DNA of 64,000 bases from Flavobacterium sp. LC2016-01 (GCF_009711135.1 NZ_WMIC01000008.1:1-64000), one strand, 5' to 3'; shown: positions 35,005 through 43,639, counted from the first letter of the stretch. The notes: generated from the sequence alone by a model not told the origin. Numbers and translations are program-made.

Positions 35005-36753
35005 ATGGCAATGCTAAAAAGTATACTATTTAATTTTTTACTACTATTCTCTTCCCCTTTTTATCTTTATTCTCAAGGAAAAGTCATTCAGAATGATTTT
35101 TTTTCCCAAGAAATAAAATTAAAAGCAAAAGAATATAAAGACGATATCGATTTTTATAAGGCACAATATTATTTCACAAAAAAGAATTGGGATTCGACCT
35201 TAGTTTATTCTGTAAGGCAACTTGAAAGTAATAGGAATTCGGCAGTAACAGATTACTGTTATTATTTTAGAGGATTCAGTTTTAAAGAAAAAAAGTTGTT
35301 TAAAGAGGCTGTGAAAGATTTTAATAAAATCTCTGGAAAGTTTAAATTTTATTGCAAGGTTCAAATCAATCTTGGTGAAATTGCTTTAGAACAAAATAAA
35401 TTTAAAGATGCTTTATTTTATTTTCATGCTGTAGAAAAGCCGGGAAATTATAATTGCAATTTTAAAAAAAGCAATGCTTTTCATAATATAGGATTATGTT
35501 ATTTACATCTTGGCCAGTTTGATAAAGCAGAGACTTATTTGTTTAAAGCCTCAGAATTACAAGAAATTGAAAAAGATACCCTGTTACTTGTTGGATCTTA
35601 CATGGACATTGCTAATTTGTATTATAATCAATTTAAAGACAGTCAAGCAATTCCTTACTTCGAAAAAGCATATAAGCTAGCGGCAAAAGTTAAATCGTTT
35701 GAACTAAAACAAAATGCCACTCTTAATATGGCAATTGTTGAAGAAAACAGAAAAAACCTCCAAAAAGCTTTAGTGTACCGCAAAGAATATGAATCATGGA
35801 GAGATTCGTTACGTGATCAAAATAAAGTTTGGGCGGTGGCAGATTTAGAAAAGAAATTTGCAGTAAAGCAAAAACAAAAAGAAATCGATGTTCTTGAAGC
35901 CGAAAATAAACTCAAAAATGCAGAAAGAAATATGTTTCTTATTGTATCCGTATTACTACTGCTTTTGTTTGGTGCCGGTATTTATTTTTATAGAGAAAAA
36001 AGTAGAAGCAATAAAATTATTCTAATTCAGAAAAATGAATTAAACGAATTAAATCATACAAAAGATAAGCTCTTTTCCATCGTAAGCCATGATTTGCGTT
36101 CTTCTGTTAGTGCTTTGAAAAGAAGTAATTCTAAATTATTAGAAAATCTTGAAAACAGAAATTTTTCAGAATTAGATGTTTTGCTGGCAAAAAATACTGC
36201 AATAACAAATGCGGCCTATAATTTATTAGATAATTTACTCAATTGGGCAATACTGCAAACGGCACAATCTTATTTTTATATTGAATCTCTTCATCTTCAT
36301 TCAATTGTCGAACAAGTTCAATATAACTACAAAGCCTTATTACTGGATAAAGAAATAAGTTTTGAAAATAAAGTTTCCGAAGAAGTTTATATTCTTGCCG
36401 ATCTAGATTCGCTAAAAATAATTATTAGAAATCTATTAGATAATGCAATCAAATTTACACCTTCGAAGGGAAGAATTTCTCTTTATACAGATTGTGACAT
36501 CGAAGAGGATTTCTGTCATATAATAATTGAAGATTCTGGAATAGGGATGAGTCCTTCTCTTCAAAAAGAAATTTTAGAAGAATCGTTTCTGCTTTCAAAA
36601 AAACATTCAGATGATACTACAGGAACTGGGCTGGGAATGCAGCTCTGTAAAAACTTAATAAGCAAAAATAATGGAAAGTTGAAGATTAAGAGTGTAGAAA
36701 ATCAAGGGACTAAATTCATTATAATACTGCCTAAGAGTAAAAAAAATGGATAA
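35005..36753 (+). CDS. TPR sensor histidine kinase
   Basis: 582 residues. N-terminal signal or anchor (about 3-23), tetratricopeptide-like helical repeats in the periplasmic region (about 50-265), a coiled stretch, a membrane helix at about 309-328, then a HisKA-type dimerisation domain with the phospho-acceptor His362 in FSIVSHDLRSS and an HATPase_c domain (NLLDNAIKF, EDSGIGM, GTGLGMQLCKNLI). It overlaps the LytTR response regulator by 8 bp, so they are partners. The signal sensed is unknown. ATG 35011 is an alternative start. Confidence 0.88.
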   Translation: MAMLKSILFNFLLLFSSPFYLYSQGKVIQNDFFSQEIKLKAKEYKDDIDFYKAQYYFTKKNWDSTLVYSVRQLESNRNSAVTDYCYYFRGFSFKEKKLFKEAVKDFNKISGKFKFYCKVQINLGEIALEQNKFKDALFYFHAVEKPGNYNCNFKKSNAFHNIGLCYLHLGQFDKAETYLFKASELQEIEKDTLLLVGSYMDIANLYYNQFKDSQAIPYFEKAYKLAAKVKSFELKQNATLNMAIVEENRKNLQKALVYRKEYESWRDSLRDQNKVWAVADLEKKFAVKQKQKEIDVLEAENKLKNAERNMFLIVSVLLLLLFGAGIYFYREKSRSNKIILIQKNELNELNHTKDKLFSIVSHDLRSSVSALKRSNSKLLENLENRNFSELDVLLAKNTAITNAAYNLLDNLLNWAILQTAQSYFYIESLHLHSIVEQVQYNYKALLLDKEISFENKVSEEVYILADLDSLKIIIRNLLDNAIKFTPSKGRISLYTDCDIEEDFCHIIIEDSGIGMSPSLQKEILEESFLLSKKHSDDTTGTGLGMQLCKNLISKNNGKLKIKSVENQGTKFIIILPKSKKNG

Positions 36754-37492
36754 TATAAATGTACTGGTAATTGAAGACAATAATGAAGAGAGTAGTTTAA
36801 TTGCTTCTCTTCTCATTGCAAATGGTTACAATGTTGCCGGTGTTGCTACAACATTTAAACAGGCTTTAGATCTATTTTATAATAATGTTGTGGACATCAT
36901 CATTATAGATATTTATTTAGATGGCAAACCAGATGGTATTACTTTTGCCGAAACGATTAGTATTGTTCCTAATGCTTTAAAGCCATTCGTATTCTTGACA
37001 AGTTCAAAAGATCGTGAAATTTTTGATCGTGCAAAACTGACTCGGCCTTTTAGTTTTTTACTAAAACCCTTTAACGAATTAGAACTTTTGTACTCACTCG
37101 AAATGGCAGTGGAAAAATTTTATCATCAGCCAAATATTCTAACGGGTAAAAATCAAAATGCGGTGATTAGTGATAAATACCTTTTTATTAAAAAAAACAA
37201 AGCACTCAAAAAAGTACGTACAGAAGATATCTCTTATATAGAAGTTGAAGATAGATATTGCAATATTATTACCGAGAAAGAAAAGTTTCTAATTCTAATG
37301 TCGCTAATTAAAATTTTAGAAATATTAGATCCGGTAAAATTTATTCGAACACATCGAAATTATATCGTAAACTCAAATAAAATTGTTGAAATTATTCTGA
37401 GCGATAATATGGTAATTTTAAAAGGAAATCATGCTGTAATACTTAGTGAAAAATATAAAGACTTTGTGAGCAAGTTTACCATATTAAAATAA
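36746..37492 (+). CDS. LytTR response regulator
   Basis: 248 residues. Receiver domain 3-125 with acidic pair Glu10/Asp11, phospho-acceptor Asp55 (IIIIDIYLDG), Thr85-Ser86 switch region and Lys107 (LLKPFN). A LytTR DNA-binding domain occupies about 140-246 (YIEVEDRYCNIIT, FIRTHRNYIVN). It is the output partner of the upstream kinase. Pairing of a HisKA kinase with a LytTR regulator is less standard than His_kinase/LytTR pairs. Possible targets include itself and the cassette starting at 37,771. Confidence 0.9.
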   Translation: MDNINVLVIEDNNEESSLIASLLIANGYNVAGVATTFKQALDLFYNNVVDIIIIDIYLDGKPDGITFAETISIVPNALKPFVFLTSSKDREIFDRAKLTRPFSFLLKPFNELELLYSLEMAVEKFYHQPNILTGKNQNAVISDKYLFIKKNKALKKVRTEDISYIEVEDRYCNIITEKEKFLILMSLIKILEILDPVKFIRTHRNYIVNSNKIVEIILSDNMVILKGNHAVILSEKYKDFVSKFTILK

Positions 37493-37519
37493 TCCGGAAT
37501 TTATATAATTGACAAAAGT

Positions 37520-37549
37520 AATCCTTCTTCTTGAAGGATTTTTTTTTTA
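37520..37549 (+). terminator. Terminator of kinase/regulator operon
   Basis: ATCCTTC / GAAGGAT hairpin (5-nt loop) with a ten-T run; separates the two-component genes from the DUF2589 cassette. Confidence 0.85.
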
Positions 37550-37692
37550 AATAATCTTATACCTCACTTATTAAATCTTGTACCAATAAATACTGCTCTC
37601 ATACCATATTTTGATTTACAACTTAAATTATGAGATAGCTTTACTATTGAAAATCAAATTGTTGCTAGCGTTTTTTGATTTTTGTTGAGTAT

Positions 37693-37712
37693 AGTGGAGT
37701 TCAGAATCCACT
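37693..37712 (+). promoter_or_regulatory. Hairpin in leader of DUF2589 cassette
   Basis: AGTGGAGTTC and GAATCCACT pair with one bulged G around a single-base centre; followed by A-rather than T-rich DNA. Candidate operator or leader structure 58 bp before the cassette's first ATG. Confidence 0.4.
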
Positions 37713-37770
37713 TTAAAAAACGAGGTGTATCCGAAAAACCAAACGAGTAGGTAATTAAATAATTTTTATC

Positions 37771-38706
37771 ATGCCAATCGATACTACTCCGTCCACAGTG
37801 GCGACAAATGCCTTACAGGCATTACCGTTTTCATCCCTTATTGGTGGTCCTCTTGATGCTGCAATCAAAGCCCAAGCTATGGCGGCTAAAACAAGTTGGG
37901 AATTTATTCAACAAGTAGGTCTTAACGAAGACAAAGCGACAGGAAAAAGAGAAGCAGTTAACGTAACGTTTTATTACAACAAAAACGGACAAATGACAAA
38001 GCTTATCGTTCCGCTCTTGACTATTGTGCCAATACCGTATATCGCGATAGATGAGGTGCAAATTAATTTTAAGGCTAATATTTCGGCATCTTCATCTTCA
38101 GTTTCTGAAACCTCTTCATCCGAAAGTACAGAAGCAGGAGGTAGTGCAAAAGCAAGTTTTGGTTATGGACCTTTTAGTGTTTCAGCCGAGTTTAAAGCGA
38201 ATTATTCAAGTAAAAAAGATTCAAAAGCTTCTGAAGAGTCTAAATATTCTGTAGAATATACGATGGATGTACAAGTACATGCAGGACAATCAGACATGCC
38301 TGCCGGACTTGCAACGGTTTTGAATATTCTGCAATCAAGTATTACAGATGCAAATTCAAAAGGAACGTTTACTTTCTCTCCTGCAAATCCTCAGGTTGAT
38401 GCAGCTACTTTAGCTAAAGACGGAAAATTTGCTGTAAATATAACTGCAAATATTAAAGACTCTAACGGACTTGTTTTAGCTGGTGAAAAAGTTACGTTTA
38501 CACCTGATGCAGGTAAAAACATCACTTTTGATGCTGTACCAGAGCAAACAACAGACGATAATGGTAATGTAACCTTTACTGTAAATGGTACATTAACTTC
38601 TGTAGATGCTTACAGCGAAGCAGTAGGCTTTACACTAGCAGATGCTAAACAAGGATTAAGCGCGTCTGGCGTACTATCTTTCATTGGTCAGTTACCAACG
38701 ACTTAA
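37771..38706 (+). CDS. DUF2589 protein with C-terminal Ig-like domain
   Basis: 311 residues, no signal peptide. The N-terminal half (about 1-195) is DUF2589: LQALPFSSLIGGPLDAAIKAQ helix, LLTIVPIPYIAIDEVQINF (about 82-100), a Ser/Glu-rich linker (104-122) and a MPAG motif at 176-179. Residues about 198-303 form a bacterial Ig-like (Big_1-type) domain (FAVNITANIKDSNG ... DDNGNVTFTV). Ig domains usually sit on exported proteins, but nothing here suggests export. First gene of a five-gene cassette, 30 bp before the next gene. DUF2589 function is unknown to me. Confidence 0.85.
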   Translation: MPIDTTPSTVATNALQALPFSSLIGGPLDAAIKAQAMAAKTSWEFIQQVGLNEDKATGKREAVNVTFYYNKNGQMTKLIVPLLTIVPIPYIAIDEVQINFKANISASSSSVSETSSSESTEAGGSAKASFGYGPFSVSAEFKANYSSKKDSKASEESKYSVEYTMDVQVHAGQSDMPAGLATVLNILQSSITDANSKGTFTFSPANPQVDAATLAKDGKFAVNITANIKDSNGLVLAGEKVTFTPDAGKNITFDAVPEQTTDDNGNVTFTVNGTLTSVDAYSEAVGFTLADAKQGLSASGVLSFIGQLPTT

Positions 38707-38736
38707 TTGATTTTTTAACCTTAAATACGTACAGCC

Positions 38737-39507
38737 ATGACAGTGGAAAATTTATTTACAGATGTTCTTAATAACCTCGTAGAGGCACAGTATGAATCTT
38801 ACGTATTTTCTCAGAAATTAGGTGAGCGGGATAACAACCTGCTCCCTATTCCTACTGCTGAAATAAAACAGATTACGCTAGATATAAACTATGCTTACGA
38901 GAAAAAAGATGAAATAGGGTATCAAGAAAGTTTTGATATAGCCTTGATATTTAGCAAGATGAAAAGATTGATAAAAAAGACTTTACTAAGATATCAAAAG
39001 AAGATTATTGATGAGGTCGATCTTTCTCCGGAATCTTCGAATGTCAAATGGCTGGAGATCAAAAAAAATCTTTCATCGGGAAAATTAATTGATTTTATGC
39101 TTACTGATATAAAAACGCCTTTTGTTAATGAGCTCGATACTCTTCTTAATAAATCAAATGAGAAAGAGTTGGAGCACTATCAGATTGTGGCAAATACATT
39201 AATTCCGCTTGCACAAGATACAGTGGAACGAAATGTTTTAAACCATCAGCATATGGCACCGTTTAGTAAGCACATTAGTCTTGATCATGTTTCAGAGAAA
39301 GTCAAAAACAATCTCGATAAACATATTGAGGAAATTGATGATTCTGTTAAGTCTTCTGTAAAATATATTCCAAAAAGCATAAATATAATTGTAGATGCGC
39401 AACTTTTAAAAGAGCTTCCGCCAGATGCAATACAAAAAGCTAAAGTAGTCATGAAAATGCGAAATATAATGGTAGAAAGAGTACCGGCAAATACATCAGA
39501 AAAATGA
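38737..39507 (+). CDS. Hypothetical cassette protein, DUF2589-related module
   Basis: 256 residues, cytoplasmic, Lys/Glu-rich and largely helical in the middle (about 60-205). Residues 37-52 (PIPTAEIKQITLDINY) match the PIPYIAIDEVQINF segment of the preceding DUF2589 protein, and LPPD at 227-230 stands where the others have MPAG or MPGG. I infer a divergent DUF2589-like core with a helical insertion. Its stop overlaps the next start by 4 bp (ATGA). No enzymatic motif seen. Confidence 0.65.
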   Translation: MTVENLFTDVLNNLVEAQYESYVFSQKLGERDNNLLPIPTAEIKQITLDINYAYEKKDEIGYQESFDIALIFSKMKRLIKKTLLRYQKKIIDEVDLSPESSNVKWLEIKKNLSSGKLIDFMLTDIKTPFVNELDTLLNKSNEKELEHYQIVANTLIPLAQDTVERNVLNHQHMAPFSKHISLDHVSEKVKNNLDKHIEEIDDSVKSSVKYIPKSINIIVDAQLLKELPPDAIQKAKVVMKMRNIMVERVPANTSEK

Positions 39508-40052
39508 GAAAAGGATTATTCAGTACAGGGGCAACAAGACTAACAGATATTTTTCTGGCCCCTCTCGAAGCAGTTATTCAGGCTGATATTGATTTATCTG
39601 AGAGAATAACCAAGTTTATAATGGACTATGGATTTGATGATTGGGACAAAAAAGGAAAATTGCCAAAACTGAAAATGGTCAGCTTTTCGTATACAAACGA
39701 ACAAGGTAAAATTGAAGTTTTTAGTTTGCCTGTACTGTCCTTAATCCAGCTTCCTATGCTACGGATCAAAGACGCCAATTTTGATATGAAAGTTAAAATG
39801 ATAACTGTAGACATAGACGAAGAGGAGCAACCTCCTTCATTGTTAGATGATGATGGGACAACTGCAAGATTGCCTCAAAGACAATCAGCGATAAAAGCTT
39901 TTTTGACTCCAAGTACCACTAGTAATATGGAGACTATGAAATCTAATATGAAGGTTAGACTCAACATGATTGATGGAGATATGCCAGGTGGTATTATTCA
40001 GCTTTTAGCAATGATGGGTGAAATTAATAACATAAAAGAAATAGAGTTATGA
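39504..40052 (+). CDS. DUF2589-like protein
   Basis: 182 residues. It shares the DUF2589 plan: N-terminal helix (LAPLEAVIQADIDLSERI), strands KLKMVSFSYTNEQGK, the LPVLSLIQLPMLRIKDANF segment (about 75-93), an acidic then polar linker (103-142) and a MPGG motif at 160-163 followed by a hydrophobic helix. Overlaps both neighbours by 4 bp, so translation is coupled. Probably a structural partner of the larger DUF2589/Ig protein, as a hetero-oligomer; this is inference. Confidence 0.75.
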   Translation: MRKGLFSTGATRLTDIFLAPLEAVIQADIDLSERITKFIMDYGFDDWDKKGKLPKLKMVSFSYTNEQGKIEVFSLPVLSLIQLPMLRIKDANFDMKVKMITVDIDEEEQPPSLLDDDGTTARLPQRQSAIKAFLTPSTTSNMETMKSNMKVRLNMIDGDMPGGIIQLLAMMGEINNIKEIEL

Positions 40053-40273
40053 AAAATTCAAAACCAAAAGAGGAGCCTAACGGACTTGAATGTCCTGCCT
40101 GCAGATTCAAAATTAAGTTTACGATGATGGATCTTGTGATGAAGAAAAACATTATTTGTCCTGCATGTCATTTAACGATGGATATGGATGTTCCAGTAGA
40201 CATGAAACGTCATTTGCAGGAAATCTCATTAGCAGAACAGATGGTGAGAGAGTCGAGTACTTTTTCAAGATAA
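40049..40273 (+). CDS. Small four-cysteine zinc-ribbon-like protein
   Basis: 74 residues. Two CPAC knuckles (Cys15/Cys18 and Cys37/Cys40) 18 residues apart suggest a zinc ribbon; a helical tail follows (MKRHLQEISLAEQMVRESS). The Met-rich spacing (FTMMDLVMKKN, LTMDMDV) is notable. Small enough to be an adaptor or regulator of the cassette. Starts within the preceding stop (ATGA overlap). Confidence 0.75.
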   Translation: MKNSKPKEEPNGLECPACRFKIKFTMMDLVMKKNIICPACHLTMDMDVPVDMKRHLQEISLAEQMVRESSTFSR

Positions 40274-40315
40274 GTAAGAAAATAATAAGTTAATTAACCT
40301 TTAAAAATTAAAACT

Positions 40316-41074
40316 ATGAAAATTAATGATTTACAAGAAGAGAATGTTTTTAAACCCATTCATGGAAATACTCCATTAAGAGTTCCAGATACTACAATTG
40401 CACCTTATAAAACGGTTGGATTATTAGTTACTGTATTTCCTAGCACTACTGAAGAGTTTATAGGAACAGCCACCCTAATTGGGAAAAATGATGGAGACGA
40501 AGAAAGTTTGTATCTGTTAACCTGCGCTCATAATCTATACTCTAAAAACCGCGGAGGAAAAGCAGTGAGTGTTAAATTTATAAGAGCAAGCAACGTTCCA
40601 ATAGTACCTTTTGGAGAGGTTGAGGCAGAAGGATGGTTTTATCCAAAAGGATACGAGAGCGTATCAATACCAGATGATGTTCCTTTAAGATTTTTAAATG
40701 AAAAACTTATTGAAGAAGATATTAATTTGGATTATGGCATAGTTAAATTGAAAAAAGCCATTAAACCGGGAGGAACTCTTCCTTTAATGCAAGTAAAAAC
40801 AGATGTAGGACTTCAAAACAAACCATTACAAATTAATGGTTATGGATGGTTTAATGAAGCTATGTCGGCAGCGAAAGGCAATTTAACAGAAGTTAATCCT
40901 TTAAGTCTTCGCTATCCAATTTCAACTGTTAAAGGAGCAAGTGGATCTGCATTAGTGCTAGATGGCACAACAGAAATAATTGGGATTCATACTCGTGAAA
41001 CCGATAAGGAAGTTAATCAAGGCGTACGTATTACACAAGAAGTTAAAGATAAACTTCTTAGCTGGATGGTATAA
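40316..41074 (+). CDS. Trypsin-like serine protease, no signal peptide
   Basis: 252 residues. A chymotrypsin-fold protease: His72 in LLTCAHNLYS, Asp139 in NLDYGIVKL and nucleophile Ser209 in KGASGSALV form the triad; GTATLIG is the usual strand before the His. Resembles V8-type glutamyl endopeptidases. Neither a signal peptide nor a PDZ domain is present, so it likely acts in the cytoplasm, unlike most such proteases; cytoplasmic trypsin-like proteases are known from bacterial conflict systems. Last gene of the DUF2589 cassette, 42 bp after the mini-protein. Confidence 0.85.
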   Translation: MKINDLQEENVFKPIHGNTPLRVPDTTIAPYKTVGLLVTVFPSTTEEFIGTATLIGKNDGDEESLYLLTCAHNLYSKNRGGKAVSVKFIRASNVPIVPFGEVEAEGWFYPKGYESVSIPDDVPLRFLNEKLIEEDINLDYGIVKLKKAIKPGGTLPLMQVKTDVGLQNKPLQINGYGWFNEAMSAAKGNLTEVNPLSLRYPISTVKGASGSALVLDGTTEIIGIHTRETDKEVNQGVRITQEVKDKLLSWMV

Positions 41075-41088
41075 TAAGTCTAATAAAT

Positions 41089-41122
41089 AAAATGGTCGCT
41101 ATATTTTATAGCGACCATTTTT
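41089..41122. terminator. Bidirectional terminator
   Basis: AAATGGTCGCTA / TAGCGACCATTT hairpin ending the DUF2589 cassette and the convergent rluF. Confidence 0.85.
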
Positions 41123-41131
41123 GATTTATAT

Positions 41132-41956
41132 TTAATTATCTCCTCTTTTCTTAAATCGAGGATCATGTTTCGAAATAAAAGTTGTTCTTCTATTTGAAGC
41201 TGGTTTTGGACTTTCAACTTTAGGTAAACTTGCTTCTTCGGTTTTGCTCGAAGGTTCAATTAACTGATTTAATTCTTTAATTTCATTATCAGTCAAATCG
41301 CGGTAACGCCCAACCGGAACATCTAAAGAAATATTAATAATTCGGATACGTTTCAAAGCCGTAACGTCATAACCCAAATATTCAGTCATTCTACGAATCT
41401 GACGGTTTAAACCTTGTGTCAGAATAATTTTGAAAGTGTATTTGCTAATTTGCTCTACTTTACATTTTCGGGTAACCGTATCCAAAATCGGAACACCATT
41501 TCCCATTCTTTCTATAAAACGATCCGTAATTGGTCTGTTTACCGTTACCGTATATTCTTTTTCGTGATTGTTTCTGGCGCGTAAAATCTTATTGACAATA
41601 TCACCGTCATTGGTCATAAAAATCAATCCTTCACTGGCTTTATCCAATCTTCCAATCGGGAAAATACGTTTTGGATAATTAATATAATCCACAATGTTGT
41701 CTCGAACTTCAAGATTCGTTGTACATTCAATTCCAACCGGTTTATTGAAAGCCAGATAAACCAGTTTTTCATTTTTCTCCACAATCAATTTTCCGTCTAT
41801 GCGTACTTCATCATCTGGCGAAACTTTAGTTCCCATTTCAGGCACAACTCCATTAATTGTTACGCGTCCTTCTTCAATTAATTTATCGGCCTCACGACGA
41901 GAACAATACCCGGTTTCTCCAATAAATTTATTCAGACGTTTTAAATTCTCTTCCAT
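41132..41956 (-). CDS. rluF: 23S rRNA pseudouridine synthase RluF
   Basis: 274 residues. N-terminal S4 RNA-binding domain (LNKFIGETGYCSRREADKLI), then the RsuA-type synthase core with catalytic Asp in GRLDKASEGLIFMTNDGD and the GLNRQIRRM motif. The RARNNHEKEY stretch favours RluF (23S U2604) over RluB/RsuA. The basic C-terminal tail (HDPRFKKRGDN) likely contacts rRNA. Monocistronic. Confidence 0.88.
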   Translation of the reverse strand: MEENLKRLNKFIGETGYCSRREADKLIEEGRVTINGVVPEMGTKVSPDDEVRIDGKLIVEKNEKLVYLAFNKPVGIECTTNLEVRDNIVDYINYPKRIFPIGRLDKASEGLIFMTNDGDIVNKILRARNNHEKEYTVTVNRPITDRFIERMGNGVPILDTVTRKCKVEQISKYTFKIILTQGLNRQIRRMTEYLGYDVTALKRIRIINISLDVPVGRYRDLTDNEIKELNQLIEPSSKTEEASLPKVESPKPASNRRTTFISKHDPRFKKRGDN

Positions 41957-41976
41957 ACTGCAAAAATAGGCAAAAG

Positions 41977-42072
41977 TTTAGACTTCTTAGAATTTTAGAT
42001 TTTAGACTTCTTAGATATTTAGAAAAGAAAAAAACTTAGAACCTTAGCAACTTAGCATCTCAGAATCTTAAG
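41977..42072. repeat. CTTAG-rich repeat tract
   Basis: TTAGACTTCTTAGA-type units (41977-42022) followed by CTTAGAACCTTAGCAACTTA and TCTCAGAATCTTAAG (42034-42072). A shorter related tract closes lpxK at 48494-48523. Confidence 0.6.
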
Positions 42073-42412
42073 AATGAAATTCAGAACTATCCTGCGGTGT
42101 CTCTTTCCGATCAAACATTCCATAATCGCGAACTACATGCGCAATCCTTAAATGATAATCTTTAAAAACTTCATTTCGTCCTTTAGCTTGTGCATGGCGA
42201 TGCATTTCAAGATTTCGCCATTGCTGAATACTTTCTTCATCTCTCCAAAAAGACAATGACAAAACTTTTTCTGGATTGCTAAAACTCTGAAAACGTTCTA
42301 TCGAAATAAATCCTTCAATGTGGTCTAATTCTGGACGTAAACCCGCGGCAATGTCTAGATATTCTTCTTTTTTTCCTTCATTCGGAATAACTTCAAAAAT
42401 TACAGCTATCAT
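42068..42412 (-). CDS. Antibiotic biosynthesis monooxygenase (ABM) family protein
   Basis: 114 residues, a single ferredoxin-like ABM domain: FEVIPNEGKKEEYLDIAAGL, IERFQSF, LSLSFWRDEESIQQWRNLEMHRHAQ. Members include quinone-forming monooxygenases and haem-degrading enzymes; the HRHAQAKG motif is typical of the uncharacterised group. It follows the P450 gene by 13 bp and is probably co-transcribed with it. Confidence 0.85.
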   Translation of the reverse strand: MIAVIFEVIPNEGKKEEYLDIAAGLRPELDHIEGFISIERFQSFSNPEKVLSLSFWRDEESIQQWRNLEMHRHAQAKGRNEVFKDYHLRIAHVVRDYGMFDRKETPQDSSEFHS

Positions 42413-42425
42413 ATTTTTTGTTTTT

Positions 42426-43577
42426 TTATTGTAATGAAATCCAGATCGTTTTTGGTAATCTGGCGTTGATCATGGGTTCGTATTGAATATTATTTTCTAA
42501 AAGTTGTATCGTTTTATAGTTGTCAAATAAAAACCATAAAGCTTCAGTTGTCAAATGAATGGAAAAATATTTTGCCAGACACATATGACCGCCAATTCCG
42601 AAAGTTAGATTTTCATTATTGCTGTTTCTTTCAATATCAAAATCCAGTGTGTTTTCAAACTTTTCAGGATCGCGATTGGCTGATGCAAGAACGACTAATA
42701 TTAAATCATCTTTTTTAATTTGGCTTTCGCCGATGTAAAAATCGTCAGTTGCAATTCTGCGAGTATTATGAATTGGAGGATCAAAACGCACAGTTTCAAT
42801 AACCGATTTTTCAATTTCAGTTCTATTGGAAAATGTTTTATGATCAAGAATTTGCAGTAATGAATTGCTTAGAAGTCCACGTCCTGCATCAAAACTCTGA
42901 ATAAATAGTCCAATCAAGTTACTAATACTTATTGTTTTTATTTCGTCAGGCGAAAGCGAATTCGATTCATGAATTTTAACTATCAAAGATTCATAAAAAT
43001 TTAATGAAGAAAGTTGTTTTTCGACAATTGAAAATATGGCTGATGAAATTTCATTAATAGATTTTACTTGTGCTTCTGTTTTCTGCGGAAGCATTATTTT
43101 AACTAAAGTTTCAATTCGGTCTGAAATGAAATCACTATCTTTTTCTTCAAAGCCAAAACTTTTCAAAACAACCAAAACGGGTAATTTTTTACAAACCGAA
43201 TTTACCCAATCGATTTTATTTTCGGTTAAATTATCTTTTATTAATTGAGAAATGATGGTAGTAGTTTCAACCGATTTCATTTTAGAAAATAACAACATCG
43301 CGATTTCTTTTGAAGTTTCATGTTGAATTCCATTTGATAATCGTGTCAGGTTATTTAAAATTTCCAATGCCTTTTGATTCAGTTTTTGTTCGTTGTTTTG
43401 ATTTACAACCGGAATCTCAGCCTGTGGATTTTTCAAAATAGATATACAATCTTCATAAGAATATATCGCCCATATTTTATTAGATTCATCCCAATAAACA
43501 GGATTGTTTTGCAACATGGTTTTATAGATCAAATAAGGATTGCTGACATCAGATTGAAGGAATAAAGTCGAATTCAT
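42426..43577 (-). CDS. Cytochrome P450
   Basis: 383 residues from ATG 43577 (a TTG six codons upstream is rejected because a TAACTTTG promoter box overlaps it). Haem-ligand motif FGIGGHMCLA with the axial Cys, ExxR helix motif ETVRFDP..HNTRR, and an I-helix segment GLFIQSFDAGRG in which the usual AGxDT is not conserved. Length fits soluble bacterial P450s needing separate redox partners, none of which is adjacent. Divergent from an ArsR-type regulator and followed by an ABM monooxygenase, suggesting a small inducible oxidation pathway. Substrate unknown. Confidence 0.88.
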   Translation of the reverse strand: MNSTLFLQSDVSNPYLIYKTMLQNNPVYWDESNKIWAIYSYEDCISILKNPQAEIPVVNQNNEQKLNQKALEILNNLTRLSNGIQHETSKEIAMLLFSKMKSVETTTIISQLIKDNLTENKIDWVNSVCKKLPVLVVLKSFGFEEKDSDFISDRIETLVKIMLPQKTEAQVKSINEISSAIFSIVEKQLSSLNFYESLIVKIHESNSLSPDEIKTISISNLIGLFIQSFDAGRGLLSNSLLQILDHKTFSNRTEIEKSVIETVRFDPPIHNTRRIATDDFYIGESQIKKDDLILVVLASANRDPEKFENTLDFDIERNSNNENLTFGIGGHMCLAKYFSIHLTTEALWFLFDNYKTIQLLENNIQYEPMINARLPKTIWISLQ

Positions 43578-43592
43578 GTTGAATGTTTTTGA

Positions 43593-43609
43593 CAAAGTTA
43601 TTTAACTTT
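43593..43609. promoter_or_regulatory. Operator and P450 promoter
   Basis: Minus-strand TAACTTTG (43593-43600) is the P450 -7 box. It is part of the perfect inverted repeat AAAGTTATTTAACTTT (43594-43609), a good candidate site for the divergent ArsR-type regulator. Confidence 0.6.
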
Positions 43610-43639
43610 ACAAAGCAATACTTCATTCTGCGCTTAACT

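Noticed and set aside
37771..41074. Phage tail or contractile injection gene cluster
   Set aside because: No sheath, tube, baseplate or AAA+ genes are visible; only the multi-copy small proteins gave that impression.
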